Assembly (NCBI GenBank): GCA_030604975.1
Contig: JAUVUV010000008.1
Coordinates: forward strand, 1 to 15,209
Direction: 5' to 3'
Length of the DNA stretch: 15,209 nucleotides
Source: Candidatus Glassiibacteriota bacterium
GTDB lineage: Bacteria; Gemmatimonadota; Glassbacteria; GWA2-58-10
Part shown: positions 1-7,375 of the stretch, piece by piece
How the letters are laid out: every line of letters begins with the position of its first letter
Numbering within the stretch: position 1 is the first letter of the stretch
Notes under the pieces: generated by a model
Told to the model about the DNA's origin: nothing
What the model saw: the letters and a program-made list of their open reading frames with translations, nothing else
Database searches by the model: none
Made by a program: the position numbers and the translations under genes

Positions 1-1479
1 GTCTATTTCATCAGTCAATTCTTTTCCATCCCTGATTTTGTGCAAAACCTTGGCGTACTTGGTACGCATTGCTTCGAGAAATTCAACCTCATAGCGATGG
101 AGCTCTTCAACCGGAAGGCTATCCAGGTAGCCTTTGGTACCGGCATAGAGCAGAACGATCTGCTCCTCGACCGGCATCGGTTGGTACTGCGGCTGCTTGA
201 GAATCTCCACCAGGCATTCGCCACGGGTGAGTTGTTCCTGGGTGGCCTTGTCCAGGTCCGAGCCGAACTGGGCGAAAGCTTCCAGTTCGCGGTATTGGGC
301 GAGGTCAAGGCGAAGGCTACCGGAGACCTTTTTCATCGCTTTGTTCTGTGCGTTTCCTCCAACGCGGCTCACCGAGATACCAACGTTGATTGCAGGGCGC
401 ACACCGCCAAAAAAGAGGTGCGGTTCGAGATAGATCTGCCCGTCGGTAATCGAGATCACGTTGGTCGGAATATAGGCAGAAACGTCACCGGCCTGGGTCT
501 CGATAATCGGCAGAGCAGTGAGGCTGCCCCCGCCCTCGGTCTCACTGAGCTTGGCAGCGCGTTCCAGCAGCCTGGAGTGCAGATAGAAAACATCACCCGG
601 ATAAGCCTCGCGTCCCGGGGGCCGTCGCAGCAGAAGGCTCAACTGGCGGTATGCTGTGGCCTGCTTTGAAAGGTCGTCGTAAACACACAGGGTGTCATGG
701 ATCTCGTAGCGGCCCTCTTTATCATACATGTATTCCTCGGCCATGGCGCAGCCGGCATACGTTGCAATGTACTGCAGGGGAGCCGGATCGCTTGCTGTTG
801 CGCTGACCACGATGGTATAGTCTATCGCCCCGTGCTGGCGCAGGCGGTCCACAACCGCAGCGACACTCGAGGCTTTCTGGCCGATAGCCACGTACACGCA
901 GATCACGCCCTGGCCTTTCTGGTTGATAATTGCATCCACGGCGATAGCGGTCTTTCCGGTGCCGCGGTCGCCGATAATCAGCTCGCGCTGCCCGCGGCCG
1001 ATCGGGATCATCGAGTCCACGGCCTTGAGTCCTGTCTGAAGGGGCTGTTTGACCGGCTGGCGGAACACCACCCCCGGCGCCTTGAACTCGAGCTTGCGAG
1101 AGCGGTCGGTTTTGACCGGTCCCTTGCCGTCCAGGGGCTGTCCCAGTGAGTTGACTACCCGGCCGATCAGAGCATCACCCACAGGGACTTCCAGCACCCT
1201 GCCTGTGCGCCGTACCTCGTCGCCCTCCCTGATATGAATGTAATCGCCGAGAATCACCGCGCCAATATTGTTTTCCTCCAGGTTCAGGGCCATGCCGTAC
1301 ACATCGTTGCCGAAATCGATCATCTCGCCAGCCATACAGTTGGAAAGGCCGTAGATGCGGGCAATTCCATCGCCGACCTCAAGGATGTTCCCCACTTCCT
1401 CAACGTCGAGTTCGCCCTCGTAATTTTTTATCTCGTTGAGGAGAATGGAGCTGATTTCTTCGGATTGTATTTTTTTCAT
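1..1479 (-). CDS. atpA: F1Fo ATP synthase subunit alpha (partial, C-terminus cut by window edge)
   Basis: This is the alpha subunit of the F1 head, which binds nucleotide at non-catalytic sites and supplies the arginine finger to the beta subunit. I translated 493 codons with no stop before the window edge; the family is usually about 500-515 residues, so only some 10-20 are missing. Visible features are the N-terminal beta-barrel region (about residues 25-95), the P-loop GDRGTGKT (170-177), the Walker B-like YDDLSKQA (267-274), RRPPGREA (285-292), VISITDGQ (341-348) and SVSRVGGNAQ (369-378), where R372 matches the arginine finger. The ATG lies 15 bases after the atpH stop and is preceded by a GGAG-type SD. 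The product is cytoplasmic and membrane-attached through Fo. The gene looks intact apart from the edge, and the assignment is secure. Confidence 0.97.
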   Translation of the reverse strand, partial: MKKIQSEEISSILLNEIKNYEGELDVEEVGNILEVGDGIARIYGLSNCMAGEMIDFGNDVYGMALNLEENNIGAVILGDYIHIREGDEVRRTGRVLEVPVGDALIGRVVNSLGQPLDGKGPVKTDRSRKLEFKAPGVVFRQPVKQPLQTGLKAVDSMIPIGRGQRELIIGDRGTGKTAIAVDAIINQKGQGVICVYVAIGQKASSVAAVVDRLRQHGAIDYTIVVSATASDPAPLQYIATYAGCAMAEEYMYDKEGRYEIHDTLCVYDDLSKQATAYRQLSLLLRRPPGREAYPGDVFYLHSRLLERAAKLSETEGGGSLTALPIIETQAGDVSAYIPTNVISITDGQIYLEPHLFFGGVRPAINVGISVSRVGGNAQNKAMKKVSGSLRLDLAQYRELEAFAQFGSDLDKATQEQLTRGECLVEILKQPQYQPMPVEEQIVLLYAGTKGYLDSLPVEELHRYEVEFLEAMRTKYAKVLHKIRDGKELTDEID

Positions 1480-1494
1480 AATCGGCTCCGCTCT

Positions 1495-2040
1495 TTAGAT
1501 TTTCGCTTTAAGCATCTTGATAGAAAGCTGTTGGATCTGCCGGCGAAGGCTCCCGTCGAAAACCACGTCACCGATCCGGCAGACCAGCCCGCCAAGCAGG
1601 CTTGGATTAACTTTCACTTTCGCCACGACTTTCCTTTCAAGATGCTCTGAAAGCCTGGTGACAAGCGTATTCTGTTCCTTATCAGTCAAATCTACCGCCG
1701 ACTCGATAAACACCTCGACACGGTTGTAGAACCTGTTCAGTTCCTCGTGATATGAGGTGCAGATACCCGCCAGATGATCCTGCCGGCGCTTTTGGATCAG
1801 CACCAGAAGGAACTTTAACAATTCCTCGCTCACCTTGCCGCTTAAGGCGTGTTTGAGCATTTCAACCTTGGTCTCCGCGCTTATCTGGGGAGCCAGGAGG
1901 AAGTTCTTGATCGGCTTGTTGCTTTCCACAAGCGCGTTGAAACTTTCCAGCTCATCGCCGATTTCGTCCAATTTGCCTTCGCGCTTGGCAAGCAGGAACA
2001 GCGCTTTGGCGTATTCTTTGGAAACAGAAGAGGTTTTCAT
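1495..2040 (-). CDS. atpH: F1Fo ATP synthase subunit delta (OSCP-like)
   Basis: This is the delta subunit of the peripheral stalk, which links the b dimer to the top of the alpha3beta3 head. The 181-residue length is normal. The N-terminal helical domain (SKEYAKALFLLAKREGK, about residues 7-23, through about 110) has the expected YAxALF signature. The C-terminal part carries LSEHLERKVVAKVKVNPSLLGG followed by IGDVVFDGSLRRQIQQL (about 133-173), the conserved delta/OSCP ending. The ATG overlaps the atpF stop in an ATGA arrangement, and AAGG lies just upstream, so translation is probably coupled. Its place between atpF and atpA is the classical order. Confidence 0.95.
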   Translation of the reverse strand: MKTSSVSKEYAKALFLLAKREGKLDEIGDELESFNALVESNKPIKNFLLAPQISAETKVEMLKHALSGKVSEELLKFLLVLIQKRRQDHLAGICTSYHEELNRFYNRVEVFIESAVDLTDKEQNTLVTRLSEHLERKVVAKVKVNPSLLGGLVCRIGDVVFDGSLRRQIQQLSIKMLKAKI

Positions 2041-2534
2041 TGTGCCTTTGTGTCAATCTCCGAGATCGCCTGCTCGATGAACTGCCGGTGATCCCGCTCT
2101 TGGAGAGTTTTCTGTATCAAGCGTTCTGCAGCCTTGAGGCTGATCTTGACCACGTGCTCACGGATTTCAGCAGCCGCGGTATCACGCTCACGGCCGATTT
2201 CCACCTTGGCTCTTTCAAGCAGATCAGTGGCCTCAGTACGCGCCTTGGCAATAATCTCATCGGTCGACTTTCCGGCCTTGGATTTGCCTTCCTCGATAAT
2301 CTTGTTGACCTCTTCCCTGGCTTGCGCCAGTTGCCCCTCATAGCGCTCGAGCAATTCCTGAGCTTCCTTTTTGGCCTGCTCAGCGTTATCGAACATTATT
2401 TTAAGTGACTGTTCCCGGCGGTCAACCGCATCCAGGATCGGTCCCCAGACAAACTTCCTTAACAGCAGGAGAAGTATTACGAAAGTAACCGCCGTCCAGA
2501 ATATAAGGCCGGGATTTATCGCAAGAAGATCCAT
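2037..2534 (-). CDS. atpF: F1Fo ATP synthase subunit b
   Basis: This is subunit b of the peripheral stalk. The 165-residue protein has one N-terminal membrane segment (about residues 8-26, LIFWTAVTFVILLLLL) followed by RKFVWGPI, the usual b-subunit boundary motif. The rest, to about 150, is a charged Ala/Glu/Lys/Arg-rich helix expected to form the right-handed coiled coil of the b dimer, and the C-terminal region binds delta. The gene lies 33 bases after the atpE stop and overlaps atpH by four bases. The SD is poor, with AGGA rather far upstream. Only one b-type gene is visible here, which suggests a b homodimer unless a b' gene lies elsewhere. Confidence 0.94.
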   Translation of the reverse strand: MDLLAINPGLIFWTAVTFVILLLLLRKFVWGPILDAVDRREQSLKIMFDNAEQAKKEAQELLERYEGQLAQAREEVNKIIEEGKSKAGKSTDEIIAKARTEATDLLERAKVEIGRERDTAAAEIREHVVKISLKAAERLIQKTLQERDHRQFIEQAISEIDTKAQ

Positions 2535-2567
2535 AGCTAAACACCGTCCTAACTTTTAAGCCAGGTA

Positions 2568-2795
2568 CTACTTGATAAACGAAAGCAACAGGCAGATAAC
2601 GAGTGAAAAAAATGCAATACCTTCGATCAGGGCGGCGGCGATAATCATCGCCGTGCGGATGTCGCCCGAGGCCTCGGGCTGCCGGGCCATGCCTTCGAGA
2701 GCACTCTCAGCGAGTCTGCCGATACCGTAACCGGCACCAATTACGGTCAAAGAAGCGCCGATACCGGCCGCGAAATGAGCGATCATTCCTTCCAT
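2568..2795 (-). CDS. atpE: F1Fo ATP synthase subunit c (proteolipid ring)
   Basis: This is the c subunit, a two-helix hairpin that oligomerises into the ion-translocating ring. It has 75 residues: Gly/Ala-rich helix 1 (about 8-33), the polar loop ARQPEAS (about 38-44) that contacts gamma/epsilon, and helix 2 with the essential carboxylate E58 in AALIEGIAFF. The residue after E58 is Gly rather than Ser, and the helix 1 position that is Gln in Na+-type rings is Ile here. The extra sodium ligands known from Ilyobacter are therefore missing and proton coupling is likely. A near-perfect SD (TAAGGAGG, 7 bases before the ATG) is the strongest in the atp operon, as expected for a subunit needed in multiple copies. 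Confidence 0.96.
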   Translation of the reverse strand: MEGMIAHFAAGIGASLTVIGAGYGIGRLAESALEGMARQPEASGDIRTAMIIAAALIEGIAFFSLVICLLLSFIK

Positions 2796-2863
2796 GAGAT
2801 TCCTCCTTAAATAGAAAATCGCAATGAATCTTAACTTGAAATGATTTTATTCCGATCCAGGAA

Positions 2864-3721
2864 TCAATGCTCCGGATGTACAGCCATGTTAACAAAGATT
2901 ATCGAAAGCAAAGTAAATATGAAAGCCTGCAAAAACGCCACGAATAGCTCCAGCATGTAGATACAAAGAGCGAAAGCGATTGCGGGCAGTGCCACGAAAT
3001 ATGTATGAAAGATGAAAATAAGGCCGAGAAAGGAGAGGATCACGATATGCCCTGCGGTCATGTTGGCGAAAAGTCGGATAGTCAGGGCAAAACACTTGAT
3101 CACAATACCAATCACTTCTATCGGAAAAAGGATTGGGATTATCGGCCAGGGTATTCCGGAGGGAACCAGGTTTTTCCAGTAAGCGAATGGCCCCTGCTCG
3201 ACCATGCCCATTACGATTATCGTAAAAAGAGTGGTGAAAGCGAACGTGGCGCAAACCGCCACGTTCGCGGTAGGAGTGGCCATGAATGGAACCAGCCCGA
3301 GAAGATTGCAGAAGAGGATGAAAAAGAATTGGGTCAGGAAAAGCGGCAGATACTTGCGCCCCATCTTATCGCCCATTATCGGGTAGACCATCTGGTTGCG
3401 AACGTAAAGCACGAACGGTTCGAGAAAGTTCAGGTACCGCCCACGGGTGCCTTTTTTGATCTGCTGGCTGACCAGGGCACGGAAAAGGAGAAAAATCAGC
3501 GCAGCGGCGATCCAGATCATCAATGTCAGTTTTGTGATTGACAGATCCAGCCATTCCCAGCCGAACGGGTGCCAGTCGATTGTGATCACCGGATGATCGT
3601 AAACGTGCTCGATCAGGTGTTCCATTATTGCGCCGGCGTCATTGCCCCCGCCTGCGTGCTCACCGGCCTCGGCGGCCGCATTAGCTGCGCTTGCTGTGGT
3701 TGCGGAGAGTAAATTTGTCAT
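2864..3721 (-). CDS. atpB: F1Fo ATP synthase subunit a
   Basis: This is the a subunit, which forms the two half-channels and works with the c ring. It is 285 residues with about five or six hydrophobic segments. The essential arginine is R216 in KCFALTIRLFANM, followed by AGH (H225). E258 and Q265 lie in YMLELFVAFLQAFIF near the C-terminus. The first 45 or so residues are a soluble Ala/Gly/His/Glu-rich tail before the first hydrophobic stretch, longer than in E. coli. M33 is a possible alternative start, although the ATG at 3721 lies only 7 bases after the atpI stop and fits the operon spacing better. No strong SD precedes it, so coupling to atpI is possible. Confidence 0.95.
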   Translation of the reverse strand: MTNLLSATTASAANAAAEAGEHAGGGNDAGAIMEHLIEHVYDHPVITIDWHPFGWEWLDLSITKLTLMIWIAAALIFLLFRALVSQQIKKGTRGRYLNFLEPFVLYVRNQMVYPIMGDKMGRKYLPLFLTQFFFILFCNLLGLVPFMATPTANVAVCATFAFTTLFTIIVMGMVEQGPFAYWKNLVPSGIPWPIIPILFPIEVIGIVIKCFALTIRLFANMTAGHIVILSFLGLIFIFHTYFVALPAIAFALCIYMLELFVAFLQAFIFTLLSIIFVNMAVHPEH

Positions 3722-3728
3722 CGCAAAT

Positions 3729-4142
3729 TCAGGTTGACTTCTTACGGGTCAATACTGGAAGAAGGTATACATGTTCGACAACTATGAAAATCACATAACT
3801 GATCAGGCACGAGCCGACCAGCGCCCCGGCCGGGAGAGCGAACACCCCGATTCCGAGAGCGATTGCCGAGAGTGCCAGCAGGAGCCTGATTATCATTCCC
3901 CCGAGAACTAGTTTGATAAACCTCCCGGCACTTGCGGCTTGGCTGTTATATAGGAGAAAAAACCCAGTGAAAGATAAAAACGCACTAATCAAACCGCCAC
4001 ATGAAACTGCAACTCTGACCGACCCGTCAAGCCGTGGAAACAGCCAGGCGGCAACCAGCAAGGCAAATAATAAGGAGGCGGCTGTAATAACAAACCTCTT
4101 TGCCAGGAATTTATTTTCAGGCGAATGCTGGGACGTGGTCAG
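3729..4142 (-). CDS. atpI: ATP synthase protein I family membrane protein (non-standard start)
   Basis: A 137-residue protein with four predicted membrane helices (about residues 17-37, 43-65, 76-103 and 106-128) and a basic C-terminus. The segment RFIKLVLGGMIIRLLLAL (74-91) resembles the ATP-synthase-I family (Pfam ATP-synt_I), whose E. coli member helps assemble the c ring. The position directly before atpB is typical. The start is uncertain. The frame has no ATG, GTG or TTG near the expected N-terminus. The start given is a CTG that overlaps the atpZ stop as CTGA, with AAAGG 5 bases upstream. Alternatives are a GTG at 4253 deep inside atpZ with weak GGGA upstream, or -1 frameshifting from atpZ at an A9 tract. 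Family assignment is fairly secure; the start is not. Confidence 0.75.
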   Translation of the reverse strand: MTTSQHSPENKFLAKRFVITAASLLFALLVAAWLFPRLDGSVRVAVSCGGLISAFLSFTGFFLLYNSQAASAGRFIKLVLGGMIIRLLLALSAIALGIGVFALPAGALVGSCLISYVIFIVVEHVYLLPVLTRKKST

Positions 4143-4402
4143 GAGTGCCTTTCTTTTTTTTTCTTTTCTGATTCGCTGAGTCGCGAGAGAGTTTTGATTA
4201 GGTTGTAAAAGCCTGCTAAAAACCCCAGGAGTGCGCCGGCCAACAACAGCCACGGTTCGGTTCCCAAGCGGCTGTCTAGATATCTTCCGATAAAGATAAA
4301 GGCCAGCAGAAAAAGGGCTAATTCAAGCCCGATAGTGAGGTAAGAGCCGATCTGGCCCAGCGTTGAACGGGGCCTCTCTTTTTTAAATCCGTTTTGATTC
4401 AC
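4139..4402 (-). CDS. atpZ: AtpZ-like F0F1 ATPase accessory membrane protein
   Basis: A small protein of 87 residues from a GTG start. It has two membrane helices (about 18-38 and 51-70) separated by GRYLDSRLGTEPW (39-51), the layout and signature of the AtpZ/ATPase_gene1 family often found at the head of atp operons and proposed to act in Mg2+/Ca2+ handling or ATP synthase biogenesis. The tail is lysine-rich and encoded partly by an A9 run. I chose the GTG at 4402 because the upstream in-frame extension to a TTG at 4468 would place the predicted promoter inside the gene and adds aromatic-rich sequence unlike the family. No SD precedes the GTG. The stop overlaps the probable atpI start. Confidence 0.75.
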   Translation of the reverse strand: MNQNGFKKERPRSTLGQIGSYLTIGLELALFLLAFIFIGRYLDSRLGTEPWLLLAGALLGFLAGFYNLIKTLSRLSESEKKKKERHS

Positions 4403-4411
4403 GGAAAAATG

Positions 4412-4440
4412 AGTATAGCAAAAATAAGCGAAAAAATCAA
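4412..4440 (-). promoter_or_regulatory. Putative sigma70-type promoter of the atp operon
   Basis: Read on the minus strand, TTGATT (4440-4435) and TATACT (4417-4412) are separated by exactly 17 bases. They match the -35 and -10 consensus at 4 of 6 and 5 of 6 positions. The flanking DNA is AT-rich, unlike the coding regions around it. Transcription would begin near 4405, only a few bases before the atpZ GTG at 4402. The 169-base gap between hisF and atpZ holds no convincing rho-independent terminator, so read-through from the his operon may also occur. Confidence 0.6.
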
Positions 4441-4571
4441 ATATAAATTTCCTGGCCAGTCGCTGCAAAAGGCGATCAATTCGGGATACTCAATCCATTA
4501 GCCTTAAACCGTTTCGCATCTGTTGGATGATTTTGTGGGACCTTATCCTTGCAACCTGGGGAATGTCTCTC

Positions 4572-5354
4572 TTAACTCCTGACAACCACATTTTTGCTGC
4601 GAAGGTATTGCTTGGCTTTAGTAATCGAATATTGGCGAAAATGGAATATACTGGCGGCAAGCACGGCATCGGCCTTGCCCAGCACGAGACCTTCATAGAG
4701 GTGCTCGAGGTTTCCCACACCGCCTGAGGCAATCACCGGGATCCCGACATTCTCGCTCACCGCTGCAGTAAGTTCGATATCGAAACCCTCCTTGCTCCCG
4801 TCGCGGTCCATGCTTGTGAGCAGGATTTCGCCGGCGCCCAGTTCCTGAACGCGCACCGCCCATTCGACCGCATCGAGCCCGGTGGGGTTGCGGCCGCCGT
4901 AGGTATAGACCTCCCAGTTGCCGTATGGCCCGCGGGAGGAGTCGAAATCCGCCTTGCGCTTGGCATCTATCGCAAGCACAATACACTGGCTGCCGAACCG
5001 TTCTGCGGAGGCTGTAATAAACTCAGGATTTTTTATCGCCGCGGTGTTAACTGAAACCTTGTCCGCTCCGCTTTTGAGCATCAGCCGCACGTCATCAACC
5101 GTACGAATTCCCCCGCCGATCGTGAATGGTATGAAAACCTCCTCGCTCACCCTCCGGGCCAGATCAAGCACGGTGTCCCTTCTCTCGTGGCTTGCCGTTA
5201 TGTCGAGAAACACGAGCTCGTCCGCTTTCTGTTGTTCGTAGTATTTGGCCTGCTCCACCGGGTCGCCTGCATCCACCAGGTTGACAAACTGGACTCCCTT
5301 GACAACACGGCCTTTGTCAATGTCGAGACAGGGTATGATGCGCTTGGCTAACAT
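4572..5354 (-). CDS. hisF: Imidazole glycerol phosphate synthase, cyclase subunit HisF
   Basis: This is the cyclase half of the HisF-HisH complex, which turns PRFAR plus HisH-derived ammonia into imidazole glycerol phosphate and AICAR. From the ATG at 5354 it has 260 residues, a normal length for this (beta/alpha)8 barrel. The catalytic aspartates fall at the canonical positions: D11 in IIPCLDID and D130 in VLAIDAKR. The phosphate-binding motifs FTIGGGIR (77-84) and ASGGVG are also present. The frame extends upstream to a TTG at 5375, but that adds seven residues not found in the family and has no SD. A GGGAG lies 14 bases before the ATG, which is rather far. It is the last his gene before the atp block. 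Confidence 0.96.
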   Translation of the reverse strand: MLAKRIIPCLDIDKGRVVKGVQFVNLVDAGDPVEQAKYYEQQKADELVFLDITASHERRDTVLDLARRVSEEVFIPFTIGGGIRTVDDVRLMLKSGADKVSVNTAAIKNPEFITASAERFGSQCIVLAIDAKRKADFDSSRGPYGNWEVYTYGGRNPTGLDAVEWAVRVQELGAGEILLTSMDRDGSKEGFDIELTAAVSENVGIPVIASGGVGNLEHLYEGLVLGKADAVLAASIFHFRQYSITKAKQYLRSKNVVVRS

Positions 5355-5385
5355 CTTTTTTTGAAAATCTCCCAAAAACTAACAG

Positions 5386-6132
5386 TTATTGATCGGCTGA
5401 CAGGCTACCCGCTGCGGTAATCGCCTCTTTCAGAGCAATCCTGCGGTCATAGAGCGCCTTGCCGATAATCATCCCCTCAATACCGAGTCTTTCCAGCGAG
5501 GACACAGCACGCACATGCTCCAAAGTTGCGATTCCTCCCGAGGCAATTACAGCCAGGCCAGCCTGGGAGATATTTTTCAGCGCCTCCAGATTGGGGCCGG
5601 TGAGCATGCCGTCTGTGGCGATGTCTGTGTAAATTATCCGCACGGCGCCTGCCTCAGCAGCCTCGCGGGCAAGGATGAGCGCATCCCGCTCGGTTATCTC
5701 CTCCCATCCGCGAATTGCCACCTTGCCGCCTCTTGCATCCAGGCCCACCACGATACGCTCACCGCCGAATCTTTTTACCGCACGGGGAAGAAGAGAGGGC
5801 TCTTTCAGGATTACCGTGCCGAGGATTACACGGTTGATACCCAGCTCCAGACAGCGTTCGATACTCTCAATACTGCGAATGCCGCCCCCGAGCTCCACAG
5901 CTACATCCGGGCTTAGCGCTTCGACAATTCTCCTCACGCTTTCGGTGTTTTTCGACCGGCCCTCAAATGCGCCGTCAAGGTCAACCACATGGATCAAATT
6001 CGCCCCGTTGCGGGCAAAGGCAACTGCCGGCTCGACAGGATCGTCGAAATAAACAGTCTGCTCGGTCTTTTTACCCTGACGCAACCGTACCGCCCGGCCG
6101 CCCATCAGGTCAACTGCAGGGATAATCAGCAT
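5386..6132 (-). CDS. hisA: ProFAR isomerase HisA
   Basis: This enzyme performs the Amadori isomerisation of ProFAR to PRFAR, the substrate of HisF-HisH. It is a 248-residue (beta/alpha)8 barrel with internal half-barrel similarity to HisF. The catalytic D8 is in IIPAVDLMGG. The second acid is D132 in VVGLDARGGKVAIRGW. The phosphate-binding segments are VELGGGIRS (79-87) and IASGGIAT, and IIYTDIATDGML carries the conserved Thr-Asp. The ATG has a strong SD (AAGGAG, 8 bases upstream) that overlaps the hisH stop codon, so expression is probably coupled. A separate trpF gene in the same window argues against a dual-function PriA-type enzyme. Confidence 0.96.
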   Translation of the reverse strand: MLIIPAVDLMGGRAVRLRQGKKTEQTVYFDDPVEPAVAFARNGANLIHVVDLDGAFEGRSKNTESVRRIVEALSPDVAVELGGGIRSIESIERCLELGINRVILGTVILKEPSLLPRAVKRFGGERIVVGLDARGGKVAIRGWEEITERDALILAREAAEAGAVRIIYTDIATDGMLTGPNLEALKNISQAGLAVIASGGIATLEHVRAVSSLERLGIEGMIIGKALYDRRIALKEAITAAGSLSADQ

Positions 6133-6144
6133 TGCGGATGCTCC

Positions 6145-6750
6145 TTAGATCTCGGCAAAGTTTTTCAAAAGCCGCAGACCGTCCTCCTGGCTTTTTTCAG
6201 GATGAAACTGCACGGCGAAAATTTTTCCCTGGTCACGCGAGACTACAGAGGTGAACTCGATACCGTAGCCGGTGATGCCGAGAACGTCCTTGCCATCGGC
6301 TGCTTCGGCATAATAGGAGTGCACGAAATAAAACCAGGGTTTATCTGGCATACCTTCGGTCAATGGGGAGGAGCGCCGCCAGCTCACCTGGTTCCAGCCC
6401 ATGTGCGGGATTTTTCTCCCGGGAGGGAATTTGAGAACCTTGCCCGGAAGAATACCCAGCCCCTGATAGCTGCCCATCTCCTCGCTCTGCTCGAAAAGGA
6501 GCTGGAATCCCACGCAGATTCCCAGAAAGGGTTTGCCGGTTGCGATAAACTCTCTGATCGGCTCCTCGAACCCCATCTCGCGGATATGTTCCATGCTCTT
6601 GCCGAAAGCGCCATCGCCGGGGAGAACCAGGTGGCTCGCTCCGGCGATGGCGGCAGGGTCAGCGCTGATTTGCGCCTCGAAGCCCAGGTGGTGAAAGGCT
6701 TTCTCCACGCTGCGAAGATTGCCCATTTTATAGTCTACTATATTTATCAT
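6145..6750 (-). CDS. hisH: Imidazole glycerol phosphate synthase, glutamine amidotransferase subunit HisH
   Basis: This class I glutaminase feeds ammonia to HisF. From the ATG at 6750 the protein has 201 residues, the usual length, beginning INIVDYKMGNLRSVEKA. The triad is C79 in LGICVGFQLL, with H183 and E185 in AVQFHPEKS. The oxyanion-loop motif reads PGDGAF (44-49), where PGVGAF is the form I would expect, and the nucleophile elbow reads GICVGFQ instead of the more usual GICLGMQ. The frame extends 34 codons upstream into hisB, but that extension is unlike the family. There is no clear SD; the gap to the hisB stop is 31 bases. Confidence 0.95.
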   Translation of the reverse strand: MINIVDYKMGNLRSVEKAFHHLGFEAQISADPAAIAGASHLVLPGDGAFGKSMEHIREMGFEEPIREFIATGKPFLGICVGFQLLFEQSEEMGSYQGLGILPGKVLKFPPGRKIPHMGWNQVSWRRSSPLTEGMPDKPWFYFVHSYYAEAADGKDVLGITGYGIEFTSVVSRDQGKIFAVQFHPEKSQEDGLRLLKNFAEI

Positions 6751-6781
6751 TCGCAACAGTTCGAATGGACACGTTTCAATT

Positions 6782-7375
6782 TCAGAGAACCTCCTTGGTC
6801 GAGGGGACCCCATCCACACCCGGGACAATTCTCGTGGCTGTGTGAATAGCACGTGCGGCGGCCTTGAACAGGCTTTCCACCTTGTGGTGGGCGTTGATCC
6901 CGTAGAAAATCTCCATGTGCATCGTGATCCCGGCTTTGGTGGCCACGGCGCGCCAGAAATCCTCCACCAGTTCGGTGCTCAGATCCCCCACCTTTTCCCG
7001 GCCCAGGTCCCCGCGGAAGACAAGAAAGCCCCTGCCGCTCAGGTCCACCACCACTCTGCTCAGAGCCTCATCCAGCGGCGCAAAAGCCTCGCCAAAACGG
7101 TTTGTGCCGGCCCTGTCGCCGAGTGCCTTGCCGAGCGCCAGTCCAAGCACGATCCCCACGTCCTCCACTGTGTGGTGCTCGTCGATATGAAGGTCGCCTT
7201 TGCAGGTTAGCTCGATATCCATTCGACCATGCTTGGCGAGAGCGGCAAGCATGTGCTCGAAAAAGCCCACACCGATCTCGATCTTGCTCTTTCCCTTGCC
7301 GTCAATGTTGAGAACAAGCCGGATATCTGTTTCTTTGGTCTTTCTTTCTACTTCAGCGGTCCTTGGAGAACTCAT
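6782..7375 (-). CDS. hisB: Imidazoleglycerol-phosphate dehydratase (monofunctional HisB)
   Basis: This enzyme dehydrates imidazole glycerol phosphate to imidazole acetol phosphate. At 197 residues it is the single-domain form without the N-terminal phosphatase of E. coli HisB. The metal-binding signatures are GFFEHMLAALAKHG (37-50), DEHHTVEDVG (65-74) and INAHHKVESLFKA (160-172); the protein ends with the family-typical PSTKEVL. A GGAG lies 6 bases before the ATG. The 96-base leader to the upstream HAD gene is the longest gap within the his block and holds a TATAAT and a possible SD-pairing sequence. Because this HisB lacks a phosphatase, another enzyme must dephosphorylate histidinol phosphate. 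Confidence 0.97.
   Translation of the reverse strand: MSSPRTAEVERKTKETDIRLVLNIDGKGKSKIEIGVGFFEHMLAALAKHGRMDIELTCKGDLHIDEHHTVEDVGIVLGLALGKALGDRAGTNRFGEAFAPLDEALSRVVVDLSGRGFLVFRGDLGREKVGDLSTELVEDFWRAVATKAGITMHMEIFYGINAHHKVESLFKAAARAIHTATRIVPGVDGVPSTKEVL

Noticed and set aside
2568..2795. Sodium-translocating c ring
   Set aside because: The Gln in helix 1 and the Ser/Thr after the essential Glu that bind Na+ are Ile and Gly here, so proton coupling is the simpler reading.
4403..4571. Rho-independent terminator after hisF
   Set aside because: T runs exist but belong to the AT-rich promoter spacer, and no stable GC stem precedes them.
4490..4732. Small minus-strand frame overlapping the end of hisF in another frame
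   Set aside because: It is a shadow of hisF and continues only into the AT-richer gap. No SD and no family resemblance.
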